The notes below the pieces were generated by a model. That model ran no database searches. It saw nothing but the letters and a program-made list of their open reading frames with translations, and had not been told where the DNA came from. Shown one piece after another: positions 8,649 through 17,082 of a stretch of 64,000 nt of DNA (position 1 is the stretch's first letter; every line of letters begins with the position of its first letter). The stretch covers positions 1,248,001 to 1,312,000 of the forward strand of contig CP091722.1 of NCBI GenBank assembly GCA_022009755.1, read 5' to 3'. Both the position numbers and the translations under genes were made by a program. This stretch comes from Oscillospiraceae bacterium. GTDB lineage: Bacteria > Bacillota > Clostridia > Christensenellales > QALW01.

Positions 8649-10078
8649 TTAACGCAGTCCGTTGCCCACCGTTTCCACCTTAAGGGTATTGGTGCTGCCC
8701 GGAGTATCCATGGGAATGCCGGCTACTATGACCACGCGGTCCCCTTCTTTTACAGCATCTATCTGCTTTGCGCAGTCTATTGCATGCTGAAGAAGGAGGT
8801 CAAAGCTGTATTGGTATTTGGCCATAACCGGATATACACCCCAGGAAAGCGCCAGCTGATTGAAGGTCTTCTGCACCGGAGTGGCGGCGATTACCGGCTG
8901 AACCGGGCGGAATTTGGACATCAGGCGTGCCGTCTGGCCGTATTTTGTAAGGGCAATTATTGCCTGGGCGCTTATATCGCGGGCCGTTGTACACGCCGCA
9001 TCGCACACCGCATTAGTGGTATCGCGCGCATCAATTTCATAATTAATTCCCTATACGCCTGCATTTCAAAGGCATCCCATTCCGCCTGCTGCGCAATTTT
9101 TCCCATGATGCGAACCGCCTCCACGGGATACTTGCCTACCGCGGTTTCCCCCGAAAGCATAACGGCTGAGGTGCCGTCGAAGACGGCATTTGCAATATCG
9201 GTTATCTCTGCCCTTGTGGGGTTGGGCTGGTTTATCATGGATTCCATCATTTGTGTGGCCGTAATTACCATTTTGCCCGCCTGATAGCATTTGCGTATAA
9301 AACGCTTCTGAAGGCCGGGGATGCGTTCAAAATCCACCTCTACGCCAAGGTCGCCCCGTGCCACCATTATGCCGTCGCTCACCTGGAGTATTTCATCAAA
9401 GTTTTCTATGCCCTCCAGGTTTTCTATTTTAGCAATAAGCTTAATATCATGACCGCCGTTATAATCCACAAACCGTCTGATAGCCACCATATCCTCGCGG
9501 CAGCGCACGAAGGAAGCGGCTATGTAATCCACATCCTGCTCGATGCCAAAGAGAATGTCCTTTTTATCCTGCTCGTTGAGCACCGGCATTTCCAGATGCA
9601 CTGACGGAACATTTACGCCCTTATGGCTGCTGATCGCGCCTCCGCGCACAATGGTGCATTCAATGGTTTCTTCGGTGGTGTTTTCCACCCTGAGCTCCAC
9701 ATGACCGTCGTCAATAAGCACGGTATCACCTTTTTTAAGCTGTAAAGGAAGCCTGTCGTAAGTTATGCCCGCAACACGCTCCGTACCGGCTGCGGCACGG
9801 GTGGTAAGCATAAAGGGCTGTCCGGGAACAAGCCGGACCTCCTTTTCAAAATTGCCCAGCCTTATTTCCGGACCCTTTGTATCCAGCATTATCGCAAGGG
9901 GGGCATGCAGTTTATTGCGCGCCTCCTTAAGCAGCTTGATGGAGCCGCCGTGGTATTCATAGTCTCCGTGGGAGAAATTAAGGCGGGCGACATTCATGCC
10001 GTTTTTGATCATTTCTTCAATTGTTCCGGCTTCACGGCAAGCCGGTCCCATAGTGCAGACAATTTTTGTTTTTCGCAT
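8649..10078 (-). CDS. pyk: pyruvate kinase, frame broken near 9040
   Basis: Pyruvate kinase converts phosphoenolpyruvate and ADP to pyruvate and ATP, the last glycolytic step. The corrected product has 476 residues, the standard length without an extra C-terminal domain. It starts MRKTKIVCTMGPA, with GAGG 8 bases upstream, and carries LDTKGPEIR, the substrate motif KIENLEGIENF, MVARGDLGVE and TATQMMESM. Near 9040 the frame breaks inside AATTAATTATGAA; one more A restores RELINEIDARDTTNAV and leads into the C-terminal domain. As a core enzyme it is almost certainly intact in the cell. Confidence 0.95.
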
Positions 10079-10217
10079 ATACATTACCTCAAAGCCGATT
10101 GGACGGCCTATACAAAATATATCAACGCACAGAATATATGCGCGGAAATCAAACACAAAGTGCACATATGCATATGTGCTCCTTTATTAAAATATGCGCG
10201 CGCCCGGCAAATTTGCC

Positions 10218-11440
10218 TTACGGCTTTTTTGCATACAGGCTGACAAGGCAGCACAGTATATCGGTGATTTTCTGCATATCCTCCGTACAGACGAACTCGA
10301 ATTTTCCGTGCATATTTGCGGTACCTGTGCAGATATTCGGGCAGGGCAGCCCCTCAAAGGAAAGCCTGGCTCCGTCCGTACCGCCGCGGATGGGCGTTAT
10401 CTCCGGTGTTACGCCGCAGGTCTGCATAGCCTTGACTGCATTATTGATAAGGTGCATATGCGGCAGTATTTTTTCTTTCATGTTGTAATAGGAATCCCTG
10501 ATATCGGCCACTACCGTACCTTCGCCGTATTTATCGTTAAGATAGCGGCATATTTTTTCCATGCGCTGCTTGCGCATTTCAAAGCGTTCGCGGTCATGGT
10601 CTCTGATGATATAGTGAGCCTGCGTTTTTTCCACGGAGCCGCTCATTTCATTAAGGTGGTAAAAGCCCTCATAACCCTCGGTGCAGGCCGGTATTTCGGC
10701 AGGGGGAAGCATGGAATTGAGCTCCTGAAGAATGAGCATGGAATTTACCATTTTGTTTTTTGCGCTGCCGGGATGAATATTGCAGCCGTTTACCGTTATA
10801 TCCGCCGCTGCCGCATTGAAGTTTTCATATTCAAGCTCACCCAGCATACCGCCGTCCACCGTATAGGCGTAGTCTGCGCCGAAGGCGGCAACATCAAAAT
10901 GATCGGTGCCGCAGCCCACCTCTTCATCAGGAGTAAAGGCTATCCTGATACGCGGGTGCACTATTGAAGCATCCGAAGTGAGCTTTTCCGCAAGGCTCAT
11001 GATTTCCGCCACCCCGGCTTTATCGTCTCCGCCCAGCAGAGTTGTGCCGTCGGTCACTATAAGGTGTTTGCCCTTAAAGCGTTCAAGAAACGGAAAATCC
11101 GCCAGCTTCATTGTGACATCGCCGTTAAGCGGGATATCTCCGCCCTCATAGAGCAACTCGCGCGGGCGGACATTTGCCCCGCTCATGTCGGGCGCGGTAT
11201 CGACATGGGATATAAGGCCTATTACCGGCGCATCCTTTCCGCCTGAGCGGAAGCCTCAATGGTGGCTGTGACATAGCCCCATTCATCCATTGCGGCATCC
11301 TTAAGCCCCATTTCTTTAAGCTCCTTAACCAAAAGGCGAAGCAGATTCTTTTGCTTTTCGGTGCTCGGATAGCAGCCGGCATTATCCTGCGACTGTGTAT
11401 CTATTGCAACATACCTTAAAAACCTTTCCTTAACGCTCAT
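10218..11440 (-). CDS. pepT: peptidase T (tripeptide aminopeptidase), frame broken near 11237
   Basis: PepT is a cytoplasmic di-zinc M20 peptidase that removes the N-terminal residue of tripeptides. The corrected product has 407 residues, the usual length. It shows the metal and catalytic motifs SHVDTAPD, GGDDKAG and TPDEEVGCGTDHFD, and HPGSAKNKMVN of the dimerisation domain. The frame breaks at 11236-11238, where AAA should be AAAA (AQAEKDAPVIGL). Its ATG shares its A with the stop codon of the LUD gene (TAATG), so the two are translationally coupled. Confidence 0.93.
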
Positions 11441-12069
11441 TACAGACCTAACTCCTCGTTTACAATTATTACCGTTATTCTGTCCTTTATGCGCTGTCTT
11501 GCCGCCACGGTATAGGTGCAGCAAATGCGTTTTTCGCTGTCGCAGCCGTCCGACATCTGCGGATGCTCCTTAAGCAGGGAAACGCATCTGCCGGTTTTTG
11601 CGCAGTAGGTATCGCACCCCAGACGCTTTGCGTTAAGCGGGGCCGCTACGGTTTTGACACGGTACACCGCTTCGTCAAGATCCTTTACTATTTTGTTTAT
11701 TCCCGCAATAATTATAACGCGATTCGGGCCGAAGGCCAAAGCGGACACGCGGTTTGCATAGCCGTCCACATTATAAAGTACGCCGTCCTCTGTAACGGCG
11801 TTACAGCCCATAAAATAATAGTCTGCCGTAAAAGCCTTTTTTACGGCTTCGGGATCGGATGAGCGGTCAAGATAGTTATAATCGCTGCCGGTGATGATAT
11901 CGTAAACGCCGCTTTGCCTGAGCGACACGGAACCGCCGCTGGAAATAACCGCTCCCTTGGGAAGCAATTCACGCACAAGCCGGCAGGCCTCGGCGCTGTT
12001 CTCGGCGTACAGCCCTTTAATGGAATTGCGCTCCAGCGCTGCAATAACATTGCTTATTTCTTCTGTCAC
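11440..12069 (-). CDS. LUD-domain protein (LutC/YkgG-like)
   Basis: AAAGGAGG eight bases upstream points to a GTG start at 12069 (209 residues). The product shows the LUD fold features of this family: GAVISSGGSVSLRQSG, a YFMGCNAVTEDG stretch and RVSALAFGPNRVIIIAGINK. A cysteine group near the C-terminus (CDTYCAKTGRC) resembles relatives annotated as lactate-utilisation or YkgG proteins. The substrate is not known, and the other Lut subunits are not present. It is the first gene of a two-gene operon with pepT. Confidence 0.8.
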   Translation of the reverse strand: MTEEISNVIAALERNSIKGLYAENSAEACRLVRELLPKGAVISSGGSVSLRQSGVYDIITGSDYNYLDRSSDPEAVKKAFTADYYFMGCNAVTEDGVLYNVDGYANRVSALAFGPNRVIIIAGINKIVKDLDEAVYRVKTVAAPLNAKRLGCDTYCAKTGRCVSLLKEHPQMSDGCDSEKRICCTYTVAARQRIKDRITVIIVNEELGL

Positions 12070-12220
12070 AATAGCAGCCTCCTTTGTTTGCACACGGCAT
12101 ATTCCCGCTTTACAGTGCATTATTTGCCCGGTTTTCCGTTTTTGAAACCTTCGCCGTATAATATTTTACCACAAGTCGCCCCGCCGCGCAAGTGTAATGC
12201 AGCGGCGGATAAAAGCAAAA

Positions 12221-12244
12221 GCGCACCCCGGCATGGGGGTGCGC
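12221..12244 (-). terminator. terminator after the secreted-protein block
   Basis: GCGCACCCC/GGGGTGCGC forms a 9-base stem; on the minus strand TTTTGCTTTT follows. It ends the long minus-strand block whose last gene stops at 12321. Confidence 0.75.
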
Positions 12245-12320
12245 ACGCATACGCCGTACAGAACCGGCACAGTGCCGTCACGGCTGTTTGATACAGCCTC
12301 GAGGCTTTTGCAAAGGCTTG

Positions 12321-12842
12321 CTAATCCTGCATTTCCCAATAGGAGTGCGGACGCGGCTGCGGCGAGGCCGAATTAAGCGCGTGCACATCCTCCAGCATAA
12401 AAGCGTGCAGAAACAGGCTCGAATGCTGTGCCTTGGCAAAAAGTATTTTTTTGCGGAATACATCAAAGAAGGAATCATCGGTGCGGGCAGTAAGCCACGG
12501 CTCGCACAGGCGTATTCCGGCATTTTCCGCCTCGGGAAGGGTTTCCCACGGTATGGGCGCCGCCGGATTTTTTATATCATATATTGCATCCTCCACCGGA
12601 ATGCGTGCAAGACCGCTGTATGCGGCGTCCAGCTCCCGCTCCAGCTTGTCCAAATGATCGTATTCCACTACCCCACGATCGCAAAATTCACACAGCAATA
12701 CCGGAAAACGGTTGCCCCAGCGTGAGCTTTCAAGATGATAGGATATATTGGAAAAGAAACTGTACAGCCAGTCCGAGGCCTCCAGAATATCGCTCATAAC
12801 CGCGCCGCTTTGCGCTATTGCACTTACCGCCATCATTTTCAT
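12321..12842 (-). CDS. Imm-like cytoplasmic protein (resembles immunity family Imm70)
   Basis: GAGGAG lies 9 bases before the ATG. The 173-residue product has no signal peptide or membrane segment. A central block, RWGNRFPVLL then about EYDHLDKLERELDAA, and a tryptophan further on resemble the Imm70-type proteins of polymorphic toxin loci, in which they neutralise a cognate toxin. The match is by eye and modest. It is the last gene of a minus-strand block of secreted proteins, 75 bases after a lipoprotein gene. A regulatory or wholly different role is possible. Confidence 0.4.
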   Translation of the reverse strand: MKMMAVSAIAQSGAVMSDILEASDWLYSFFSNISYHLESSRWGNRFPVLLCEFCDRGVVEYDHLDKLERELDAAYSGLARIPVEDAIYDIKNPAAPIPWETLPEAENAGIRLCEPWLTARTDDSFFDVFRKKILFAKAQHSSLFLHAFMLEDVHALNSASPQPRPHSYWEMQD

Positions 12843-12916
12843 ATGTATGTTTCTCCTCAGCCGACCGCAATAATGTTATTATTAAAATCTGATTGTCCCA
12901 CAGAATTCTCCTATTA

Positions 12917-13795
12917 TCAATAAGTCGAATTTATTATTTGCTTAAAAAGCCTTATCATTTTATTTAAGAAAACTTCGGATAATAAATATCTGAAATATCG
13001 GACAAAAAGCGTGTCGCTGCCGTTTGATAAATGAACAACACAGCTGCGGCCGCCAACATCGGAAATAAAAATATCTATGCTTTCGAAATTGCCGTCGGAA
13101 ACGCTTCTGCTGACCTCCGCTTTATAACCGTTTTTCTCCACTGTGTACCATGTTGTGAGAACATCGGCTTTTGTACCGTCCCGCCATTCGCCCTTATACG
13201 ATATACACTCGCGCTGAACGCCGTCAATGCTTCTTGTTTCCTTAACCGCGCCGCTTTTATCACAGAGGTTTTGATAGCTTTCTTTTTCTGATTTATACCG
13301 CTGCCCGTACTTTTCACACGAAGCATCGTACACCGTAATATCCGCACGCCTGTCCCCTATATCGCAGCACACGGTATAATACAGCCCAAATAAATCCGCA
13401 CTTACAACCCGGCACGGCGCACCGAATTCCGGAAGCGCAATCTTTGCCGGATCAATTATTTCTATGCGCACGGTGTTTTCGTTTATATGCGATATTTGTC
13501 CGTCCAGAAAATAGCGCAGGGCGGATTGTTCGGAAGGTTTTATCGGCTGATGCTCCGAATCGTTCGGGTTTTTAACAAAAAGCCGCATGCTCTCAATATC
13601 CGCAAACCTTACGCCAAACTCGATACAACCCTCCGGGAGCGTACTGTTGGTACATTCGAAGTAATAATGTCCGTTTTCCTCAGCGGTTTTAATTTCATAT
13701 TTGCCCGCTGCAGTTTGTGCGATGCAGCCCGAAAAAAGCAGCACCGACAGCAAAGCTGCTGTTACAAGAGTTATGATACCGTGTTTAATGTTCAT
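12917..13795 (-). CDS. lipoprotein of unknown function
   Basis: AAGGAGAGGGG upstream sets ATG 13795 (292 residues). The N-terminus is a lipoprotein signal with lipobox LFSGC, so the protein is attached to the outer face of the membrane. The rest has many aromatic and charged residues and several cysteines (for example VCCDIGDRR, NLCDKSG) and no family I recognise. It lies between another lipoprotein gene and the Imm-like gene in the same direction. The tail after VVHLSNGSD is basic and may or may not be in the true frame. Confidence 0.7.
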   Translation of the reverse strand: MNIKHGIITLVTAALLSVLLFSGCIAQTAAGKYEIKTAEENGHYYFECTNSTLPEGCIEFGVRFADIESMRLFVKNPNDSEHQPIKPSEQSALRYFLDGQISHINENTVRIEIIDPAKIALPEFGAPCRVVSADLFGLYYTVCCDIGDRRADITVYDASCEKYGQRYKSEKESYQNLCDKSGAVKETRSIDGVQRECISYKGEWRDGTKADVLTTWYTVEKNGYKAEVSRSVSDGNFESIDIFISDVGGRSCVVHLSNGSDTLFVRYFRYLLSEVFLNKMIRLFKQIINSTY

Positions 13796-13830
13796 GCTTG
13801 TCCCCTCTCCTTTATATGCTGTGTTTTTGC

Positions 13831-13860
13831 AGCCGGCACGCATTTTTCAGCGTGCCGGCT
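13831..13860 (-). terminator. strong hairpin between two lipoprotein genes
   Basis: An 11-base perfect stem (13831-13841 with 13850-13860) encloses an 8-base loop. No T run follows on either strand, so it may shape mRNA stability rather than terminate. Confidence 0.45.
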
Positions 13861-13873
13861 GCAACGCATGCCT

Positions 13874-14743
13874 TTATTTTGCCTTTACCAACAGCTCACA
13901 GCTGTCGCTCCAGTAATCCTTTCCCGATTTATCAAGCGTATCTATCGATACTCTGCACAAAAAATATGTTTCTCCTTTATATTTTACCAGCTGCTCCGAG
14001 CTGACGGTATGTGATTTATACTTGCAATTTCCGCGGCAATTTGAAAAGCTGTATGCACTTTTCAGTTTCTTTGTTATTTCATCATCATACATATTTATAT
14101 CCGTCTGCTCAATGCCGGAATAATCCTGCCCGCGCGCTGCCGCATTGCTGATTTCTTTTACGGTTCCGTCACTTTCCAAAACAAATGAAACATAATTCCC
14201 GGTGGGCGTTTTACCGACTTTTTCTCTCCAATATGCGTAATACAGCCCGCCGATTTGGCTAAGCTCAAAGCTCCAGCCCGTAAACTGCGACGGTAATGCC
14301 AATTCCTTTACGAACGGTTCCAATGCAGCCTGCATCTGCTGTTCCTCTGCACCCGGCAAACTTATCTTCACACCGTTTTCTTTTGCAAAGGACGCACGAT
14401 AAACCTCGCCGCTTTCCAGCATTTCAAAGCTGTTTCCCGTTGCCCTGTCGGTATAAACATCCGTTACGGTATCGCCTATCGGATATATCAGTGTTTTTTC
14501 ATATACAAGAGAATAGTCCCTGCCCAGAAAGCTCAGATTCCTGTATGGTACCTTATCCTGCAGCACCATCTCCTCAACCTCAAGATTTTTAACATCGTAG
14601 GCATAATCCGTATCGCGAATCCAGCTTCCGACTCCAACTTCAAGCACATTTCCGCTATTCTTAGCACAGCCTGCAAAAGCGCCCGCAAACAAAACGGCAA
14701 GCATAACTGCCACAATGTATGCCGCGATTTTTTTAATACGCAT
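13874..14743 (-). CDS. lipoprotein of unknown function
   Basis: The 289-residue product starts MRIKKIAAYIVAVML and has a lipobox FAGC near residue 26, so it is a surface lipoprotein. The mature part is soluble, with a C-terminal CRGNC pair and SDSCELLV that may form disulfides. I recognise no family. It starts 2 bases before the stop of the upstream paralogue array, so it is probably in the same transcript. Confidence 0.7.
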   Translation of the reverse strand: MRIKKIAAYIVAVMLAVLFAGAFAGCAKNSGNVLEVGVGSWIRDTDYAYDVKNLEVEEMVLQDKVPYRNLSFLGRDYSLVYEKTLIYPIGDTVTDVYTDRATGNSFEMLESGEVYRASFAKENGVKISLPGAEEQQMQAALEPFVKELALPSQFTGWSFELSQIGGLYYAYWREKVGKTPTGNYVSFVLESDGTVKEISNAAARGQDYSGIEQTDINMYDDEITKKLKSAYSFSNCRGNCKYKSHTVSSEQLVKYKGETYFLCRVSIDTLDKSGKDYWSDSCELLVKAK

Positions 14744-14745
14744 TT

Positions 14746-15203
14746 TTATTCCACCCCTTTACTTTTCCTGTAATTCTCATAGGTCTGAAAGGGAAAGTCG
14801 GAATGTGCCATTTCCCCGAGCTTTTCGCTGTCGCTTCCTGATATGAGCCACAGTCGATGTCCGCTGCGCAAATGAAACTCTGTCATATAGGTTGCCGACT
14901 CGCCTTTCCTATATATATATTTTTTTTGCGGCAATCCAAGCGTGTCCAGAATCTGTTTGTAGTTCATATTACCTTCCATAACCTGTCTGGCCTGTGCTTC
15001 AACAGGCAGCAAAAGCTTGAATTCGGCAACTTCATAATGGTATAACTGCCCGTATTCTTCATAATAGAATAACCGCCCGTATAACTGCCCGCATTTTTCA
15101 ATTGTTTCGGCATAGCTTACAGGCACTGTAAAATACGCCGTTATGATACCTGCAAGCACAACTGCAACCGAAACAATTATAATTATATTTTTTTCTTTTT
15201 CAT
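14746..15203 (-). CDS. small anchored SmpA/BLIP-like protein, array member 5, frame broken near 15190
   Basis: This is the most diverged of five tandem paralogues (152 residues corrected). The true start is ATG 15203, preceded by AAGGAGGCAAG; in the A run near 15188-15194 one A is missing, and adding it gives MKKKKNIIIIVSVAVV leading into LAGIITAYFTV. After this membrane anchor comes the shared core: LLLPVEAQARQV, ILDTLGLPQKK, a beta strand MTEFHLRSGHRLWL and HSDFPFQTYENY. The GxPxx-hairpin pattern resembles SmpA/BamE and beta-lactamase-inhibitor-like modules, but the match is weak. It lacks the TPWNNMYG tail of members 1-3. Confidence 0.6.
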
Positions 15204-15213
15204 TCTTGCCTCC

Positions 15214-15657
15214 TTATGCAGTTTCAGACTCATTCCAGCCGTCTGCAATGTGCTCATTGTCGGCATCTTCTCGCTTTTGATGCTGTTCTGTATAATCCTT
15301 ATAGGTTTGATACGGATAATCCGAATGTGTTACAACCATATTATCACTAAAGCCATCCACCCAAAGACGGTGACCACCCCGCAAGTGAAATTCAGCCCAC
15401 ATAGCGCCGCTTGAAAACAGAGGTCCTTCATTCTTTTGCGGAAGGCCGATAATATCCAGTATTTCCTCATATGTCATTCCGCTTTTTACCCGACTTGCCT
15501 GCGCTTCAGTCGGCAGAATAAGCTTATGTTGATCAAAAACAAATGGATCACTCGCGCCTGTTCCTGCGTAGCTTATAGGCAGAGTGAAATATGCTAATAC
15601 AATGCCGGCAAGCACCACTACGCATGCAATGATTATTATTACAGCTTTCTTTTTCAT
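15214..15657 (-). CDS. small anchored SmpA/BLIP-like protein, array member 4
   Basis: ATG 15657 follows AAGGAGGCAAG; the product has 147 residues. It has a membrane anchor of about 22 residues ending SYAGT, then the array core ILPTEAQASRVKSGMTYEEI, GLPQKNEG, WAEFHLRGGHRLWV and HSDYPYQTYKDY. The anchor is nearly identical to member 2, the middle differs. Its C-terminus (ADGWNESETA) differs from the tail shared by members 1-3. The outward domain would sit on the membrane surface. Function unknown. Confidence 0.7.
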   Translation of the reverse strand: MKKKAVIIIIACVVVLAGIVLAYFTLPISYAGTGASDPFVFDQHKLILPTEAQASRVKSGMTYEEILDIIGLPQKNEGPLFSSGAMWAEFHLRGGHRLWVDGFSDNMVVTHSDYPYQTYKDYTEQHQKREDADNEHIADGWNESETA

Positions 15658-15667
15658 TCTTGCCTCC

Positions 15668-16132
15668 TTATGCTGCATCCGGCAGGCTGTTTGCCGCTGC
15701 GCCATACATGTTGTTCCAAGGTGTAACGGCAAAAGCGTCATTTTTTTCTTCACGCCTTCTTTTCCGATAATCTTCACGCGTCTGATAAGGATAATCGGAA
15801 TGTACAATATCGGATGTGTTCCATATAATCCATCCGTCTGTATAAATCCATAAGCGGTGACCGTCCCGCAAATAAAACTCATATATACATATTCCGCTGC
15901 CATAATTTTTTTGCGGAAGGCCGATAGTATCAATAACCTCTGCCCACGACATGCCTTTCTTTACCCGACTCGCCTGTATTTCTGTGGGCAAAATAAACTT
16001 GTGTTCATCCACTGATGCATGCGGCTTTTTACTTGTTCCTGCGTAGCTTACGGGCACAATGAAATACAGCGAGTTAATACATATAAGCAGAATGATAGCT
16101 AAAAATATTATAATGATTTCTTTTTTCTTCAT
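15668..16132 (-). CDS. small anchored SmpA/BLIP-like protein, array member 3
   Basis: The 154-residue product starts MKKKEIIIIFLAIILL, an anchor quite different from those of members 1, 2 and 4, yet it has the same core (FILPTEIQASRVKKGMSW, GLPQKNYGSGICIYEF, DGHRLWIYTDG, HSDYPYQT) and the same tail TPWNNMYGAAANSLPDAA. The ribosome site is AGGAGGCAGAA. The mixed pattern suggests recombination among the copies. Function unknown; it probably displays a small folded domain outside the membrane. Confidence 0.7.
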   Translation of the reverse strand: MKKKEIIIIFLAIILLICINSLYFIVPVSYAGTSKKPHASVDEHKFILPTEIQASRVKKGMSWAEVIDTIGLPQKNYGSGICIYEFYLRDGHRLWIYTDGWIIWNTSDIVHSDYPYQTREDYRKRRREEKNDAFAVTPWNNMYGAAANSLPDAA

Positions 16133-16141
16133 TTCTGCCTC

Positions 16142-16609
16142 CTATGCTGCATCCGGCAGGCTGTTTGCCGCTGTGCCATACATGTTGTTCCACGGTATAA
16201 CGGCAAAAGCATCATTTTTTTCTTCACGCCTTTTTTCCAGATAATCTCCATGTGTCTGATAAGGATAATCGGAATGTTCAATATCAAATGTGTTCCCTAT
16301 AATCAATCCGTCTGTATAAATCCATAAGCGGTGACCATCCCGCAAATGAAATTCAAATATGTATATTCCACTGCCATAATTTTTTTGCGGAAGGCCGATA
16401 GTATCAAGCACTTCTTTCATTGACATGCCCTTCTTTATTAAACTTGCCTGTGCTTCCGTCGGCAGAATGAGTTTATGTTCATCCAATACACCAATATAAT
16501 GCTTTTCGCTCGTTCCTGCGTAGCTTATAGGCAGAGTGAAATATGCTAATACAATGCCGGCAAGCACCACTACGCATGCAATGATTATTATTACAGCTTT
16601 CTTTTTCAT
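16142..16609 (-). CDS. small anchored SmpA/BLIP-like protein, array member 2
   Basis: The 155-residue product starts at ATG 16609 after AAGGAGGCAAG. The anchor (AVIIIIACVVVLAGIVLAYF) matches member 4 almost exactly at DNA level, the core reads ILPTEAQASLIKKGMSMKEV, GLPQKNYGSGIYIFEF and DGHRLWIYTDG, and the tail WNNMYGTAANSLPDAA matches member 3 and the large secreted gene upstream. Stop and next start are about 10 bases apart, so the array is one transcript. Confidence 0.7.
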   Translation of the reverse strand: MKKKAVIIIIACVVVLAGIVLAYFTLPISYAGTSEKHYIGVLDEHKLILPTEAQASLIKKGMSMKEVLDTIGLPQKNYGSGIYIFEFHLRDGHRLWIYTDGLIIGNTFDIEHSDYPYQTHGDYLEKRREEKNDAFAVIPWNNMYGTAANSLPDAA

Positions 16610-16619
16610 TCTTGCCTCC

Positions 16620-17072
16620 TTATGCAGCATCCGGCAGGCCGTTTGCCGCCGCGCCATACATGTTGTTCCAAGGTGTAACGGCAGAAGCGTCTTCCTTTTC
16701 TTCGCGCCTTCTTTTCAAATAATCTTCATGTGTTTGATAAGGATAATCGGAATGTTGTACCTCTCCCGCATAAAATCCGGGTGTATAAATCCATAAACGG
16801 TGACCATCACGCAAATAAAACTCATATATACATATTCCGCTGCCGTGATTTTTTTGCGGAAGACCGATAGTATCAAACACTTCTTTCATTGGCATACCAT
16901 TCTTTATTAAACTTGCCTGTGCTTCCGTCGGCAAAATGAGCTTATGTTCGTCCTCCGAAAAGTATCCTGAACTTGTTCCTGCGTAGCTTACAGGCAGAGT
17001 GAAATATGCTAATATAATGCCGGCAAGCACCGCTACGCATGCAATAATTATTATTACGGCTTTCTTTTTCAT
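16620..17072 (-). CDS. small anchored SmpA/BLIP-like protein, array member 1
   Basis: ATG 17072 follows AAGGAGGCAGG and lies 11 bases after the stop of the large secreted protein gene. The 150-residue product has the anchor AVIIIIACVAVLAGIILAYF, the core ILPTEAQASLIKNGMPMKEV, GLPQKNHGSGICIYEF, DGHRLWIYTPG, HSDYPYQTHEDY and the tail TPWNNMYGAAANGLPDAA. The core has the two-helix plus beta-hairpin pattern of SmpA/BLIP-like modules. Its position directly behind the large secreted protein suggests a linked role, which is inference. Confidence 0.7.
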   Translation of the reverse strand: MKKKAVIIIIACVAVLAGIILAYFTLPVSYAGTSSGYFSEDEHKLILPTEAQASLIKNGMPMKEVFDTIGLPQKNHGSGICIYEFYLRDGHRLWIYTPGFYAGEVQHSDYPYQTHEDYLKRRREEKEDASAVTPWNNMYGAAANGLPDAA

Positions 17073-17082
17073 TCCTGCCTCC